Source: JADJLQ01 sp964396995 (GTDB lineage: Bacteria; Bacteroidota; Bacteroidia; Chitinophagales; Saprospiraceae). Taken from it: 7,960 nt of DNA. The stretch is taken from assembly GCA_964396995.1 (NCBI GenBank), contig CAYNIG010000227.1:1-7960 (forward strand), read 5' to 3'. Under the pieces are notes generated by a model, which saw only the letters and a list, made by a program, of their open reading frames with translations, did no database searches and was not told where the DNA came from. Both the position numbers and the translations under genes were made by a program. The number at the start of each line of letters is the position of its first letter. Within the stretch, counting starts at the first letter, position 1. Positions 1-6,575 of the stretch are shown here, one piece after another.

Positions 1-54
<54 letters not shown>

Positions 55-197
55 ATGAATGAATAAGGGCTCAAAAATAAGAATTGAATTGATAATAAAT
101 GAAAGAAATAAGACTTTTAATTATTTCTCTTCGCTGTCCATTAATTGTTTATTTATTTTAAAGTTAAGTATTGCCAGAAATGCATTCATCCTGAATA
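55..197. other. Intergenic spacer between tRNA-Ala and the membrane protein gene
   Basis: This 143-bp AT-rich stretch holds no gene that I can support. It contains one weak inverted repeat, AGAAATAA (104-111) / TTATTTCT (121-128), with a 9-nt loop. This could be a weak hairpin after the membrane protein gene. It has only one G-C pair and no following T tract on the minus strand, so I do not call a terminator. The tRNA promoter must lie here if the tRNA is transcribed separately, but no convincing -7/-33 pair is visible. Confidence 0.5.
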
Positions 198-950
198 TCA
201 ATACACCGGACTAGCCTCCACTCTTTTAATGGCTATTAATATACCCACTGTGAGCACACTGCCTATAGCCAATGTTCCTAATAATGGGATATAGGATAGT
301 AACAAACCAGCTCCACCAAATACAAGGGCTATACCGGGATAAAAATTGAACGAATGTTTGATGCCTTGTTTTATACTGGAACCTCTGACCTCATGCAAGC
401 CATCAATGATCACCGCTCCGAATAAAAAACTCTGTATCAAAAATTTTACTACGGGTTGAAGCATTGAACCGCCTGTCATGCTGAGCACACCGGATGAAAT
501 TCCAGCGAAAACCTGCTCGAGTATATAACACACGAAAATGGTAGTAATAGTGCGCACCTGTGATTTAACAAATGATTTAAAAGTGGGTCTATAGGGTATT
601 CCATACAAAATCTCAACTGTTCGGCCACCAATATGATATACTAATGACATGGTAAAAAACAAGAAGAGGTATTTGTATGTATCTGCCCTGACAAACGACC
701 AGTCCGACAATAAAGCACCGCCAGAAAAGCCTAAATTTACCTTATCCAGGTCACCAGTAACCACATCCCCTATTTTTGATATGGTTTTGCCAATAAGCCC
801 AAACATTTTTACACCAAAATACAGTGCTACAAGAATAGAACTGGTATAAATCCACTTCATATTTTGCCAGTTGTCCCATATTCGAAACTTGATAATAAAA
901 TCCTTGCTTATTTTCAATGATCCAATTGAAACGATGATCTGTCTGAGCAT
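198..950 (-). CDS. Polytopic inner-membrane protein of unknown function (faintly EI24/CysZ-like)
   Basis: This encodes a 250-residue protein that I do not recognise with certainty. It has about five or six hydrophobic segments, roughly at residues 33-52, 92-107, 133-151, 166-183, 203-220 and 222-241, and no cleavable signal peptide. The C-terminal half has an Asp-Gly at 183-184, a polar stretch, then a Gly-rich helix with FGG at 211-213 and an IPLLG turn at 221-225. That spacing faintly recalls the C-terminal part of EI24/CysZ-type membrane proteins, but the family call is a guess. The ATG at 950 is the first in-frame start and no Shine-Dalgarno is visible before it, which is usual in Bacteroidota. 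The gene lies 97 bp downstream of ribB on the same strand and could be the last gene of that transcript. Its length, intact frame and coherent hydrophobicity support a real gene. Confidence 0.82.
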   Translation of the reverse strand: MLRQIIVSIGSLKISKDFIIKFRIWDNWQNMKWIYTSSILVALYFGVKMFGLIGKTISKIGDVVTGDLDKVNLGFSGGALLSDWSFVRADTYKYLFLFFTMSLVYHIGGRTVEILYGIPYRPTFKSFVKSQVRTITTIFVCYILEQVFAGISSGVLSMTGGSMLQPVVKFLIQSFLFGAVIIDGLHEVRGSSIKQGIKHSFNFYPGIALVFGGAGLLLSYIPLLGTLAIGSVLTVGILIAIKRVEASPVY

Positions 951-1047
951 TTCGGGAGAAATTTAATTACTAAACTAACCCAAAGATCTGTACATGAATT
1001 CCTTCTTTACAGATAATATCGATCAAAGCCCGAAGGTAATTGACTAA

Positions 1048-2163
1048 CTAGATAGTTGCCGGGTCGATATGTTCTATTATATCCAGGCCAAATGCCTTGA
1101 TTCCAACCCTCCGGCGGGGCTGTGATGTGATTAATTTGATTTTTGAAATACCGAGGTCGTGCAGGATTTGAGCTCCTATCCCGTAGTCCCTCTGCTCTTT
1201 TGTATAATCAACTGTGGAAGACTCCGATTTTGCTCTGATGGTTTCCAATAAGGAGATTTGTTTTTCTTCATGGAAAAGGTTGAGAAAGACTCCTTTCCCT
1301 TGTTTTTGTATATAATCCAGTGTAAGGTCTATTTGTTTGCCATAGCCATTAAAAACAATATTGTAAAAATCCCCGTTTTCTGATGATGAATGAACGCGAA
1401 CCGGTACCACATCGGTATCGTTAAATTCTCCTTTGACTATGGCCAGGTGTTCGTCACCATTATTCTGTTTGTAAACAATGACTTTAAATGATCCTTTTAG
1501 AGTATTTACTTCTTTTTCGTAACAACGCTCAACCAACCTTTCTTTTTTTAATCTGAATGCTACCAGGTCCTGAATAGAGATAATTTTAAGATTGTGCTTT
1601 TGAGCTATTTTGAGCAGGTCAGGAAGCCGTGCCATAGAACCATCTTCATTCAAGATCTCTACGAGCACACCGGCTGGATATAAGCCAGCCATCCGGGCTA
1701 AATCTATCGAAGCCTCAGTATGTCCATTCCTCCTTAGTACGCCACCGGTTTTTGCCCTGAGTGGGAATATGTGCCCTGGTCGGGCGAAATCAGATGCTTT
1801 TGCTTTGTCTGAAGTGAGCATTTTAATACAGGTAGACCTGTCGTGAGCAGATATCCCGGTCGTACAACCATGGCCGATTAAATCTATAGAAACGGTAAAA
1901 GCCGTTTCATGATAGGCGGTATTAGAAGATACCATCAAAGGAAGATCTAATTCATCGGCCCTCTGTTCATCTATGGGGGCACAGATCAAGCCCCGCCCGT
2001 AAGTAGCCATAAAATTGATTATTTCAGGGCTTACTTTTTCTGCTGCACAGATAAAATCTCCTTCATTTTCACGATCCTCATTGTCAACTACAATCAGGAC
2101 TTTACCTTGCCGGATATCTTCTAATGCTTCTTCTATAGTATGCAATGTATTGACTGAATTCAT
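1048..2163 (-). CDS. ribB: 3,4-dihydroxy-2-butanone 4-phosphate synthase with a degenerate GTP cyclohydrolase II domain
   Basis: This 371-residue protein has the RibBA layout. Residues 1-205 are the DHBP synthase domain, which converts ribulose 5-phosphate to 3,4-dihydroxy-2-butanone 4-phosphate and formate in riboflavin synthesis. The visible motifs are DRENEGD (30-36), HGCTTGISAHDR (98-109), RPGHIFPL (128-135), GHTEA with the metal-binding His148, and Glu169. These are all intact. Residues from about 215 to 371 align with GTP cyclohydrolase II: RVHS at 256-259, GD at 264-265 and RDYGIGAQIL near the end. However, all three zinc cysteines are replaced (Ser261, Asn272, Tyr274), and the RQEGRGIGL catalytic segment reads FHEEKQISL (297-305). 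GCHII activity is therefore unlikely and a separate RibA should exist elsewhere. I start at ATG 2163. An in-frame TTG at 2175 overlaps the promoter -7 element and would add only four unconserved residues. The stop of the upstream glycosyltransferase gene is 31 bp away. Confidence 0.95.
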   Translation of the reverse strand: MNSVNTLHTIEEALEDIRQGKVLIVVDNEDRENEGDFICAAEKVSPEIINFMATYGRGLICAPIDEQRADELDLPLMVSSNTAYHETAFTVSIDLIGHGCTTGISAHDRSTCIKMLTSDKAKASDFARPGHIFPLRAKTGGVLRRNGHTEASIDLARMAGLYPAGVLVEILNEDGSMARLPDLLKIAQKHNLKIISIQDLVAFRLKKERLVERCYEKEVNTLKGSFKVIVYKQNNGDEHLAIVKGEFNDTDVVPVRVHSSSENGDFYNIVFNGYGKQIDLTLDYIQKQGKGVFLNLFHEEKQISLLETIRAKSESSTVDYTKEQRDYGIGAQILHDLGISKIKLITSQPRRRVGIKAFGLDIIEHIDPATI

Positions 2164-2172
2164 TTGGTGGTG

Positions 2173-2180
2173 CAAAGGTA
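2173..2180 (-). promoter_or_regulatory. Bacteroidota-type -7 promoter element for ribB
   Basis: On the minus strand the bases read TACCTTTG, an exact match to TAnnTTTG, the -7 consensus of the main sigma factor in Bacteroidota. Transcription would start about 5-7 bases later, leaving only a few bases before the ribB ATG at 2163, so the mRNA would be almost leaderless. No TTG-type -33 element stands at the usual distance (about 19-21 bases upstream), which weakens the call. If it is real, ribB is transcribed independently of the glycosyltransferases, and the TTG at 2175 cannot be the start codon. Confidence 0.55.
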
Positions 2181-2194
2181 AACGTTTGCAGGCT

Positions 2195-3358
2195 TTATAT
2201 CTTATCCTGGTTTATGATATCCATCAATTCTTTGTTTTTATCGTGCCAGTTAAAATGGCTGGCAATGTAATTTTGGCTAATCTCCCGCTGGTTTAGATGA
2301 CTGCCGAAATGAGAGAGCAAATTTCCAATTTCCGATACATAGGCAGAGGCGTTCATTGCAACATGTACCGTGTTCAGCTTGAATCCCAGGCCATCACTCA
2401 CTTCTTTGCTGCAAATTACTTCGCATCCACTGGCAACAGCCTCCAGTATTTTATTTTGCATCCCAGTACCTTTTGTAATCGGAGCAATGAATATTTTTGC
2501 TCTCTGGTAGATTGATTTTATATCTTCCACGTTTGGCATTAAAACTACCCTGGTATCGATTGTCACTATTTTTTTGATTTTTGATGATGGGTCAGCCCCG
2601 GCAATTACTATTTTGAGGGATGGGCTTACATAAGGAAGAATGTTTTTTATCAGATAGAGTACCGCAGCCTCATTGGAATAATAAGACAAATTACCTACAA
2701 ATAAAAGATCAATATCTCTTTCCTTATCAGGATTAATGGTGAAAAAAGAACGGTCTATTCCGTTAGGCACAACTGCAATAGGTTTGCATTCGGCAGGCAT
2801 GTGATCGGAATCAATATTTGAAATGATGGTATGAGAAGTAAAGTAAGGAAATATAACAGCCTCGTATTTTTTTACTCTCGCCGCCTCCCATTCCCAGAAT
2901 GTTTTTTTTAACCCGGTACTGGTTTCTGCTCGCCTGGCACTATTCAGGCTGAAACAATCCATATAGTCCAGGGTTTTATTTACTGGAACATGTTTTACAT
3001 ATTCCGCAGTCCTGATCAATTGGGCATAGATGCGATCAGGTTGGGACGATGCTATTATTTGATTTATTTGCCTTTGGATAGATTTATTAAAAAAATAAGA
3101 GACTTGAATGGGCCAGCCTTTTATCAAACCTCTCCATAGGTTTACATAAATAGAAATTCTGCTTAATCTAAAAAGGTGTACGCTTTTGCATATTTTCTCA
3201 AAGTGCCTAATCTGCACATCAGGAATATTTTCATCAGTAAGTGCAATGAAGACCACTTCATTTACAGCAGCCAGATCCTGGATCTGATGATACATCCTAA
3301 GCTTATCTCCTTTATTTAATGGGTATGGGAACCGGGAACTTATAATGAGTAGCTTCAC
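2195..3358 (-). CDS. GT4-type glycosyltransferase, similar to the PEP-CTERM/XrtA-associated Stp1 family
   Basis: This 387-residue protein has the two-Rossmann-fold (GT-B) layout of family 4 glycosyltransferases, which transfer a sugar from a nucleotide donor onto a growing surface glycan or lipid carrier at the cytoplasmic face. The N-terminal acceptor domain opens with the Rossmann strand KLLIISSRFPYP (2-13) followed by NKGDK. The linker to the second domain carries VPNGID (197-202). The donor domain contains VGNLSYYSN (221-229) and the nucleotide-sugar motif GTGMQNKILEA (297-307), with Glu306 in the usual acid position. The RFPYPLNKGDK start and the GMQNKILEA motif recall TIGR03087-type proteins, though no exosortase or PEP-CTERM gene is in view. 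The start is GTG at 3358. The next Met is residue 22, inside the conserved fold, so GTG is required. It lies three bases after the stop of the preceding glycosyltransferase gene, which suggests translational coupling. Donor and acceptor cannot be read from the sequence. Confidence 0.9.
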   Translation of the reverse strand: MKLLIISSRFPYPLNKGDKLRMYHQIQDLAAVNEVVFIALTDENIPDVQIRHFEKICKSVHLFRLSRISIYVNLWRGLIKGWPIQVSYFFNKSIQRQINQIIASSQPDRIYAQLIRTAEYVKHVPVNKTLDYMDCFSLNSARRAETSTGLKKTFWEWEAARVKKYEAVIFPYFTSHTIISNIDSDHMPAECKPIAVVPNGIDRSFFTINPDKERDIDLLFVGNLSYYSNEAAVLYLIKNILPYVSPSLKIVIAGADPSSKIKKIVTIDTRVVLMPNVEDIKSIYQRAKIFIAPITKGTGMQNKILEAVASGCEVICSKEVSDGLGFKLNTVHVAMNASAYVSEIGNLLSHFGSHLNQREISQNYIASHFNWHDKNKELMDIINQDKI

Positions 3359-3361
3359 GCC

Positions 3362-4594
3362 CTAGGATACTCCTGCATTTTGTTTGTGATAGCCCGAATC
3401 CAAAAGGGATTGATATTTAGCAATGAGGCCGGCTGCAATTTTATAGGTATCGTATCTGTCAGAAACAAACTGAACAGCATTTTGACCTAATCTCAGCTTT
3501 TCTTCAGGATGAGTGTGTAAATATTCAAAACAGTTTAAATATTCTTCCGGAGTATCGGCGATGAGTATATTTTCCATATGTGTGGCAGGTATCCCTTCTA
3601 ATCCAAGTGAAGTGGTGATGATCACTTTGCCCAGTGCCATGCCTTCCAGAATTTTTACTCTCATACCACTACCGGATAAAAGCGGCACTACCATCAAAGG
3701 ATGAGAGTTGATGAATTTATTTGAATCTTCCACTTCTCCGTGGATGACCACCTGGTTCATCTTTAATGACTTTATGGAATCGGGGCAGTTGCGACCGGCA
3801 ACATGAAGCTCAAAATCAGGATAAAGTTGATTTACTTTATTCCATACTTTATGTAAAAACCAATTCAAGGCTTCGGAGTTTGGCATCCAATCCAATGCCC
3901 CTATAAAGGTGATGCTGGTTTTGGAAGGTATTTGATGAGAAGGCTTGTATTGATTCAGTTCGATACCGATAGGAGAAGTGATGGCACCGTTGAGATAGCC
4001 TAATTTTCTGAATTTACTCATGTCCCGGTCAGTAAAAGCAATGAGTAAATCGTACTTTTCAAACTGGTCTACCTCATATTTTTTCAGTTGCTTTGTCAGG
4101 TGTTTGAGGTACCATTTTTTCCAATTGTTCGGATGATGTTCAATGATTCTTTCCCATATTTCATGCTCTATATTGTGAGCCCGAAGAGATACTATGGCAT
4201 CCGAATATTTTTCAATTGTCTGTATGTATGGTGCCAGGTATAATGTCTCCAATTGAATCACATCATATTCGTTTCTGGATAATAGTTCGATTAATTTGGC
4301 ATTAAAATCATCTGAGATAAACCTGGTCACATGATAAGATTGCCCTTTCATTAAATTGATCAAAGCATCCCAGTTATTGATAGAGGTATCCACATCAATG
4401 GAATGTATTTCTTTGAAATAAGAGTAGTCGGCGGGTAAATTTTCAACATCAAAATGATGTTTGTTCGTGTTCATGGAAAGTAATGTTAGCTCACATCCCA
4501 TCTGGTGTAAGGCTTTACTCAAATGTGTAATCGCAATGGACTCACCATCTTTTAATGGATAAGGAAATTTCTTACACAGCTGTAATATGCGCAT
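3362..4594 (-). CDS. GT4-type glycosyltransferase
   Basis: This 410-residue GT-B protein is a retaining family-4-like glycosyltransferase. It opens with a Rossmann strand and the loop KKFPYPLKDGES (8-19), equivalent to the RFPYPLNKGDK loop of the next gene, which suggests an old tandem duplication. RAHNIEHEIWER (138-149) is the Arg-x-His-Asn-x-Glu element seen in many GT4 proteins. SPIGIEL (207-213) marks the inter-domain linker and FIGALDWMPN (230-239) the first donor-domain strand. GSGMRVKILEGMALG (308-322) is the nucleotide-sugar binding motif, with Glu317 in the conserved position. There is no signal peptide or membrane segment, so it is probably a peripheral cytoplasmic-face enzyme. It is the first gene of the minus-strand block, with ATG at 4594. 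Its stop and the following GTG are three bases apart, so the pair is almost certainly co-expressed and likely adds successive sugars to the same product. The specific linkage is unknown. Confidence 0.92.
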   Translation of the reverse strand: MRILQLCKKFPYPLKDGESIAITHLSKALHQMGCELTLLSMNTNKHHFDVENLPADYSYFKEIHSIDVDTSINNWDALINLMKGQSYHVTRFISDDFNAKLIELLSRNEYDVIQLETLYLAPYIQTIEKYSDAIVSLRAHNIEHEIWERIIEHHPNNWKKWYLKHLTKQLKKYEVDQFEKYDLLIAFTDRDMSKFRKLGYLNGAITSPIGIELNQYKPSHQIPSKTSITFIGALDWMPNSEALNWFLHKVWNKVNQLYPDFELHVAGRNCPDSIKSLKMNQVVIHGEVEDSNKFINSHPLMVVPLLSGSGMRVKILEGMALGKVIITTSLGLEGIPATHMENILIADTPEEYLNCFEYLHTHPEEKLRLGQNAVQFVSDRYDTYKIAAGLIAKYQSLLDSGYHKQNAGVS

Positions 4595-4616
4595 AGATTA
4601 GTTTGGTAGCGACCCA

Positions 4617-4624
4617 CAAATATG
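4617..4624 (-). promoter_or_regulatory. Possible -7 element for the glycosyltransferase block
   Basis: On the minus strand the bases read CATATTTG, matching the Bacteroidota TAnnTTTG consensus at every defined position except the first. Transcription would start near 4611, giving a leader of about 16 bases before the ATG at 4594, which is a normal arrangement in this phylum. No -33 TTG is seen at the right distance, so this is a tentative call. Confidence 0.35.
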
Positions 4625-4681
4625 GTTAAAAAAATCGAATTGGTTGCGATTACTCGAACTTATCTCCATAGATAGTGGATA

Positions 4682-4701
4682 AATTACCCCTAAGGGTGAT
4701 T
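4682..4701. repeat. Hairpin in the divergent intergenic region
   Basis: The arms AATTACCC (4682-4689) and GGGTGATT (4694-4701) form an 8-bp stem with one T-G wobble and the 4-base loop CTAA. A TTTTT run begins about nine bases after it on the plus strand, too far and too short for a good intrinsic terminator. It could be an operator for one of the divergent genes or an mRNA leader structure. The sequence alone does not decide this. Confidence 0.4.
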
Positions 4702-4834
4702 GCAGCAGGTTTTTAATTCGCATATTCTTTTAAACGAAAAAAAAAGGAGTATTTGCCGATATTTTATAAAAAAAACTCAATTAATCTGAAAATCATCAAA
4801 TGTGATTAAAAAGTGGGAGATTTGACTTTTTAAT

Positions 4835-5500
4835 ATGGAATGCATTATACAAGCCGAAAATATAAATAAAGCTTTTGGCTCCGTTTTAGTATTGCAAGCT
4901 CTAAACTTGCAAGTATCTAAGGGTGAACTAATTGCAATCATGGGAAAATCGGGATCCGGTAAAAGCACACTTTTGCATATTCTGGGTACACTGGATACTC
5001 CTGATTCCGGATTTTTGAAAATTGCCGGAAAAGAACCCTTTAAATACACCCCCGACAAATTGGCCGAATTCAGAAACAAAGAAATCGGTTTTGTATTTCA
5101 GTTTCATCATTTATTGCCTGAATTTAATCTTGCCGAGAATATAAGTATGCCTGGTTATATTGCGGGAAAATCGAAAGACACAATCCAAGCCAGAGCCTCC
5201 TTTCTGATTGAATATTTCGGCCTGAGAAATCAGGTTAATAATAAACCGGGCCAAATGTCAGGGGGAGAGCAGCAAAGGGGTGCCATTTGTCGTGCCCTTT
5301 TTAATGAGCCATCCATCATCTTAGCTGACGAGCCTACTGGTAACCTGGATCAGCAAAATGCTGAGGAGTTTCATCGGTTGATACGAAAATTGAGTACTGA
5401 TTTTAATCAAACTTTTATCATCGTTACACATCAGGCAGATCTTGCTGATCAATGTGATAAAGTAATGATTTTGGAATCAGGCCAGCTTAAAATGAGATAA
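4835..5500 (+). CDS. lolD: LolD-like lipoprotein-releasing ABC transporter ATPase
   Basis: This 221-residue ABC ATPase probably powers the LolCDE-type complex that extracts mature lipoproteins from the inner membrane for transfer towards the outer membrane. In order it shows Walker A GKSGSGKST (37-45), the Q-loop in FVFQFHHLLPEF (86-97), the signature MSGGEQQRGA (141-150), Walker B IILADEP (161-167), the D-loop GNLD (169-172) and the H-loop His199. QFHHLLPEF followed by ENISMP (101-106) is typical of LolD within the MacB/LolD/FtsE branch, and the length is normal for that family. An oddity is Gly149 after the signature, where relatives usually have Val. The ATG at 4835 gives an N-terminus that fits the family. 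No permease gene (lolC/lolE) is adjacent, since a 130-bp gap and an unrelated operon follow, so the partner must be encoded elsewhere. A MacB-like exporter ATPase is the alternative. Confidence 0.92.
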   Translation: MECIIQAENINKAFGSVLVLQALNLQVSKGELIAIMGKSGSGKSTLLHILGTLDTPDSGFLKIAGKEPFKYTPDKLAEFRNKEIGFVFQFHHLLPEFNLAENISMPGYIAGKSKDTIQARASFLIEYFGLRNQVNNKPGQMSGGEQQRGAICRALFNEPSIILADEPTGNLDQQNAEEFHRLIRKLSTDFNQTFIIVTHQADLADQCDKVMILESGQLKMR

Positions 5501-5563
5501 GCTGAACCATATATTGCTCCATAACTTTAAGTGAAATTAATACCGATCAGCCTAAATCAACGG

Positions 5564-5576
5564 TTAGATATTCTAA
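5564..5576. repeat. Short inverted repeat upstream of the aldolase/dehydratase operon
   Basis: TTAGA (5564-5568) and TCTAA (5572-5576) form perfect 5-bp arms around TAT. It lies about 55 bp before the start of the RraA-like gene. Arms this short can arise by chance in AT-rich DNA. I list it only because a stronger inverted repeat follows closely. Confidence 0.2.
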
Positions 5577-5593
5577 TTATTTTTTATATCAGA

Positions 5594-5617
5594 AATAAAT
5601 CATATTATTGATTTATT
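5594..5617. promoter_or_regulatory. Candidate operator: 9-bp perfect inverted repeat before the aldolase/dehydratase operon
   Basis: The arms AATAAATCA (5594-5602) and TGATTTATT (5609-5617) are perfect reverse complements around the 6-base spacer TATTAT. The repeat ends 13 bases before the ATG at 5631. Its 24-bp length and symmetry resemble the site of a dimeric regulator such as those controlling sugar-acid genes. Alternatively it could be a weak hairpin in the 5' leader. No regulator gene is in the window. The DNA is very AT-rich, so a chance origin cannot be excluded, although a perfect 9-bp pair this close to a start is uncommon. Confidence 0.4.
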
Positions 5618-5630
5618 AATTTTCATTAGT

Positions 5631-6575
5631 ATGCAAAAATTTTATATTGTGATAATTGCTGTGCTGTGTTCAGCCATCTATGGGCTTTCGCAGCATATTT
5701 CTAAAGAGGATATGCTTGCTCTCACGCCTAACTGGAAAGGCGAACGCTTTGAATCCGGTAGACCTAAGGTGCCGGATGAATTACTGAAAAGACTAAAACT
5801 GGTTACCCTGGAAGAGGCCTGGGCGGTATTGAGAAATGAAAACTATAAATACAATTATGAAGACGGATGGCAAACGATTAACCCGGATAGTGTATTGGTA
5901 GGTAGAGCAGTAACAGCCACCTTTATGCCTGGCCGGCCTGATTTGCAGAAAGTAATTGACGATAGAGGCCTTACAAAAGAAGGTCGCCAAAAAGCCCAAA
6001 ATACCTGGCCAATTGAAATATTGACCAAAGGGGATGTTTATGTCGCCGACCAATTTGGTGCTCATAATAATGGGCCTACTGTCGGTGATAACCTCGGTAA
6101 TTCCATATACTCTAAAACAGGAAACGGAGTGGTATACTACGGTGCCCTTAGAGACATAAATGGATTGAAAGAATTAGGAGGCTTTACCTCTTTTTTTAAA
6201 TCCTATCACCCCTCCCATCATCAAAACAGCATTACTGGTGAGTTAAATACAACGCTGGTGGGGCTGAATACACCTACCAGGATTGGCAATGCTACGGTCC
6301 TGCCGGGAGATGCCGTACTTGGAAGGGATGGTGGAGTCATATTTATTCCCCCTCATTTATTAGAGAAAGTGGTGAAGACCTCGGAAATAGTCAGATTGAG
6401 AGATATGTTTTCTCATCAGCGACTCAAAGAAGGAAAGTATACTACAGGTCAGATTGATACAAGATGGGCTGCTGATATAGAAAAAGATTTCTCACAATGG
6501 TTAAACGCTCATATAGACAAGCTGCCTGTACCAAAAGAGCAAATTCAAGAAATATTAAAACAACGAACCTGGTAA
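5631..6575 (+). CDS. Secreted RraA-fold (HMG/CHA-aldolase-like) protein
   Basis: This 314-residue protein has a Sec signal peptide: MQKFY, a hydrophobic core at about residues 5-18, and likely cleavage near residue 20. Residues about 85-245 match the RraA / class II 4-hydroxy-4-methyl-2-oxoglutarate aldolase fold. Key features are GDVYVAD (134-140), the loop VGDNLGN (151-157), GVVYYGALRDINGLKELG (166-183) and a C-terminal PGDAVLGRDGGVIFIPP (225-241). Asp153, Arg174 and Asp175 reproduce exactly the D-X20-R-D spacing of the divalent-metal, pyruvate-binding site of the aldolases, so catalysis is plausible and regulation of RNase E is not. Compared with the roughly 160-residue minimal family it has extra N-terminal, central (about 98-129) and C-terminal (about 250-314) segments. 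Its stop overlaps the ATG of the following dehydratase (TAATG), so the two are translated together. A 2-keto-3-deoxy acid from that dehydratase is the natural guess for its substrate. Similar proteins are often mislabelled as demethylmenaquinone methyltransferase. Confidence 0.9.
   Translation: MQKFYIVIIAVLCSAIYGLSQHISKEDMLALTPNWKGERFESGRPKVPDELLKRLKLVTLEEAWAVLRNENYKYNYEDGWQTINPDSVLVGRAVTATFMPGRPDLQKVIDDRGLTKEGRQKAQNTWPIEILTKGDVYVADQFGAHNNGPTVGDNLGNSIYSKTGNGVVYYGALRDINGLKELGGFTSFFKSYHPSHHQNSITGELNTTLVGLNTPTRIGNATVLPGDAVLGRDGGVIFIPPHLLEKVVKTSEIVRLRDMFSHQRLKEGKYTTGQIDTRWAADIEKDFSQWLNAHIDKLPVPKEQIQEILKQRTW

Larger units (their letters stand above)
4595..4834. other. Divergent intergenic region between the glycosyltransferase block and lolD
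   Basis: These 240 AT-rich bases must carry the promoters for both directions. No ORF of interest is present. For the minus strand there is a near-consensus -7 element at 4617-4624. For the plus strand the best candidate is GAGATTTG at 4817-4824, which matches TAnnTTTG at all but the first position and lies ten bases before the lolD ATG. It lacks a -33 partner, so I do not list it as a promoter. A GC-richer hairpin sits at 4682-4701. The A/T runs at 4738-4745 and 4770-4777 could give the region intrinsic curvature. Confidence 0.6.

Noticed and set aside
104..128. Terminator after the membrane protein gene
   Set aside because: The 8-bp stem has a single G-C pair and no T tract downstream on the minus strand. 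It is most likely a product of AT-rich composition.
2164..2175. TTG at 2175 as the ribB start
   Set aside because: It overlaps an exact -7 promoter element, so it would probably lie upstream of the transcript. ATG 2163 follows four codons later and fits the family N-terminus.
2164..2194. FMN riboswitch in front of ribB
   Set aside because: Only 31 bp separate the upstream stop from the ribB ATG, far too short for the RFN element, and none of its conserved segments is seen.
4777..5110. Antisense reading frames opposite the start of lolD
   Set aside because: They are short, have no recognisable motifs and lie opposite a clear ABC ATPase whose constraint explains the open frames.
5617..5624. 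TAATTTTC as a -7 element for the RraA-like gene
   Set aside because: It differs from the consensus at the last G and lacks a -33 partner. Such matches are expected by chance in this AT-rich gap, and it overlaps the inverted repeat end.
6497..6574. 26-residue N-terminal extension of the dehydratase
   Set aside because: The upstream open frame lies inside the RraA-like gene. ATG 6575 overlaps that gene's stop and places the twin-arginine motif at residues 4-9, where it must be to function.
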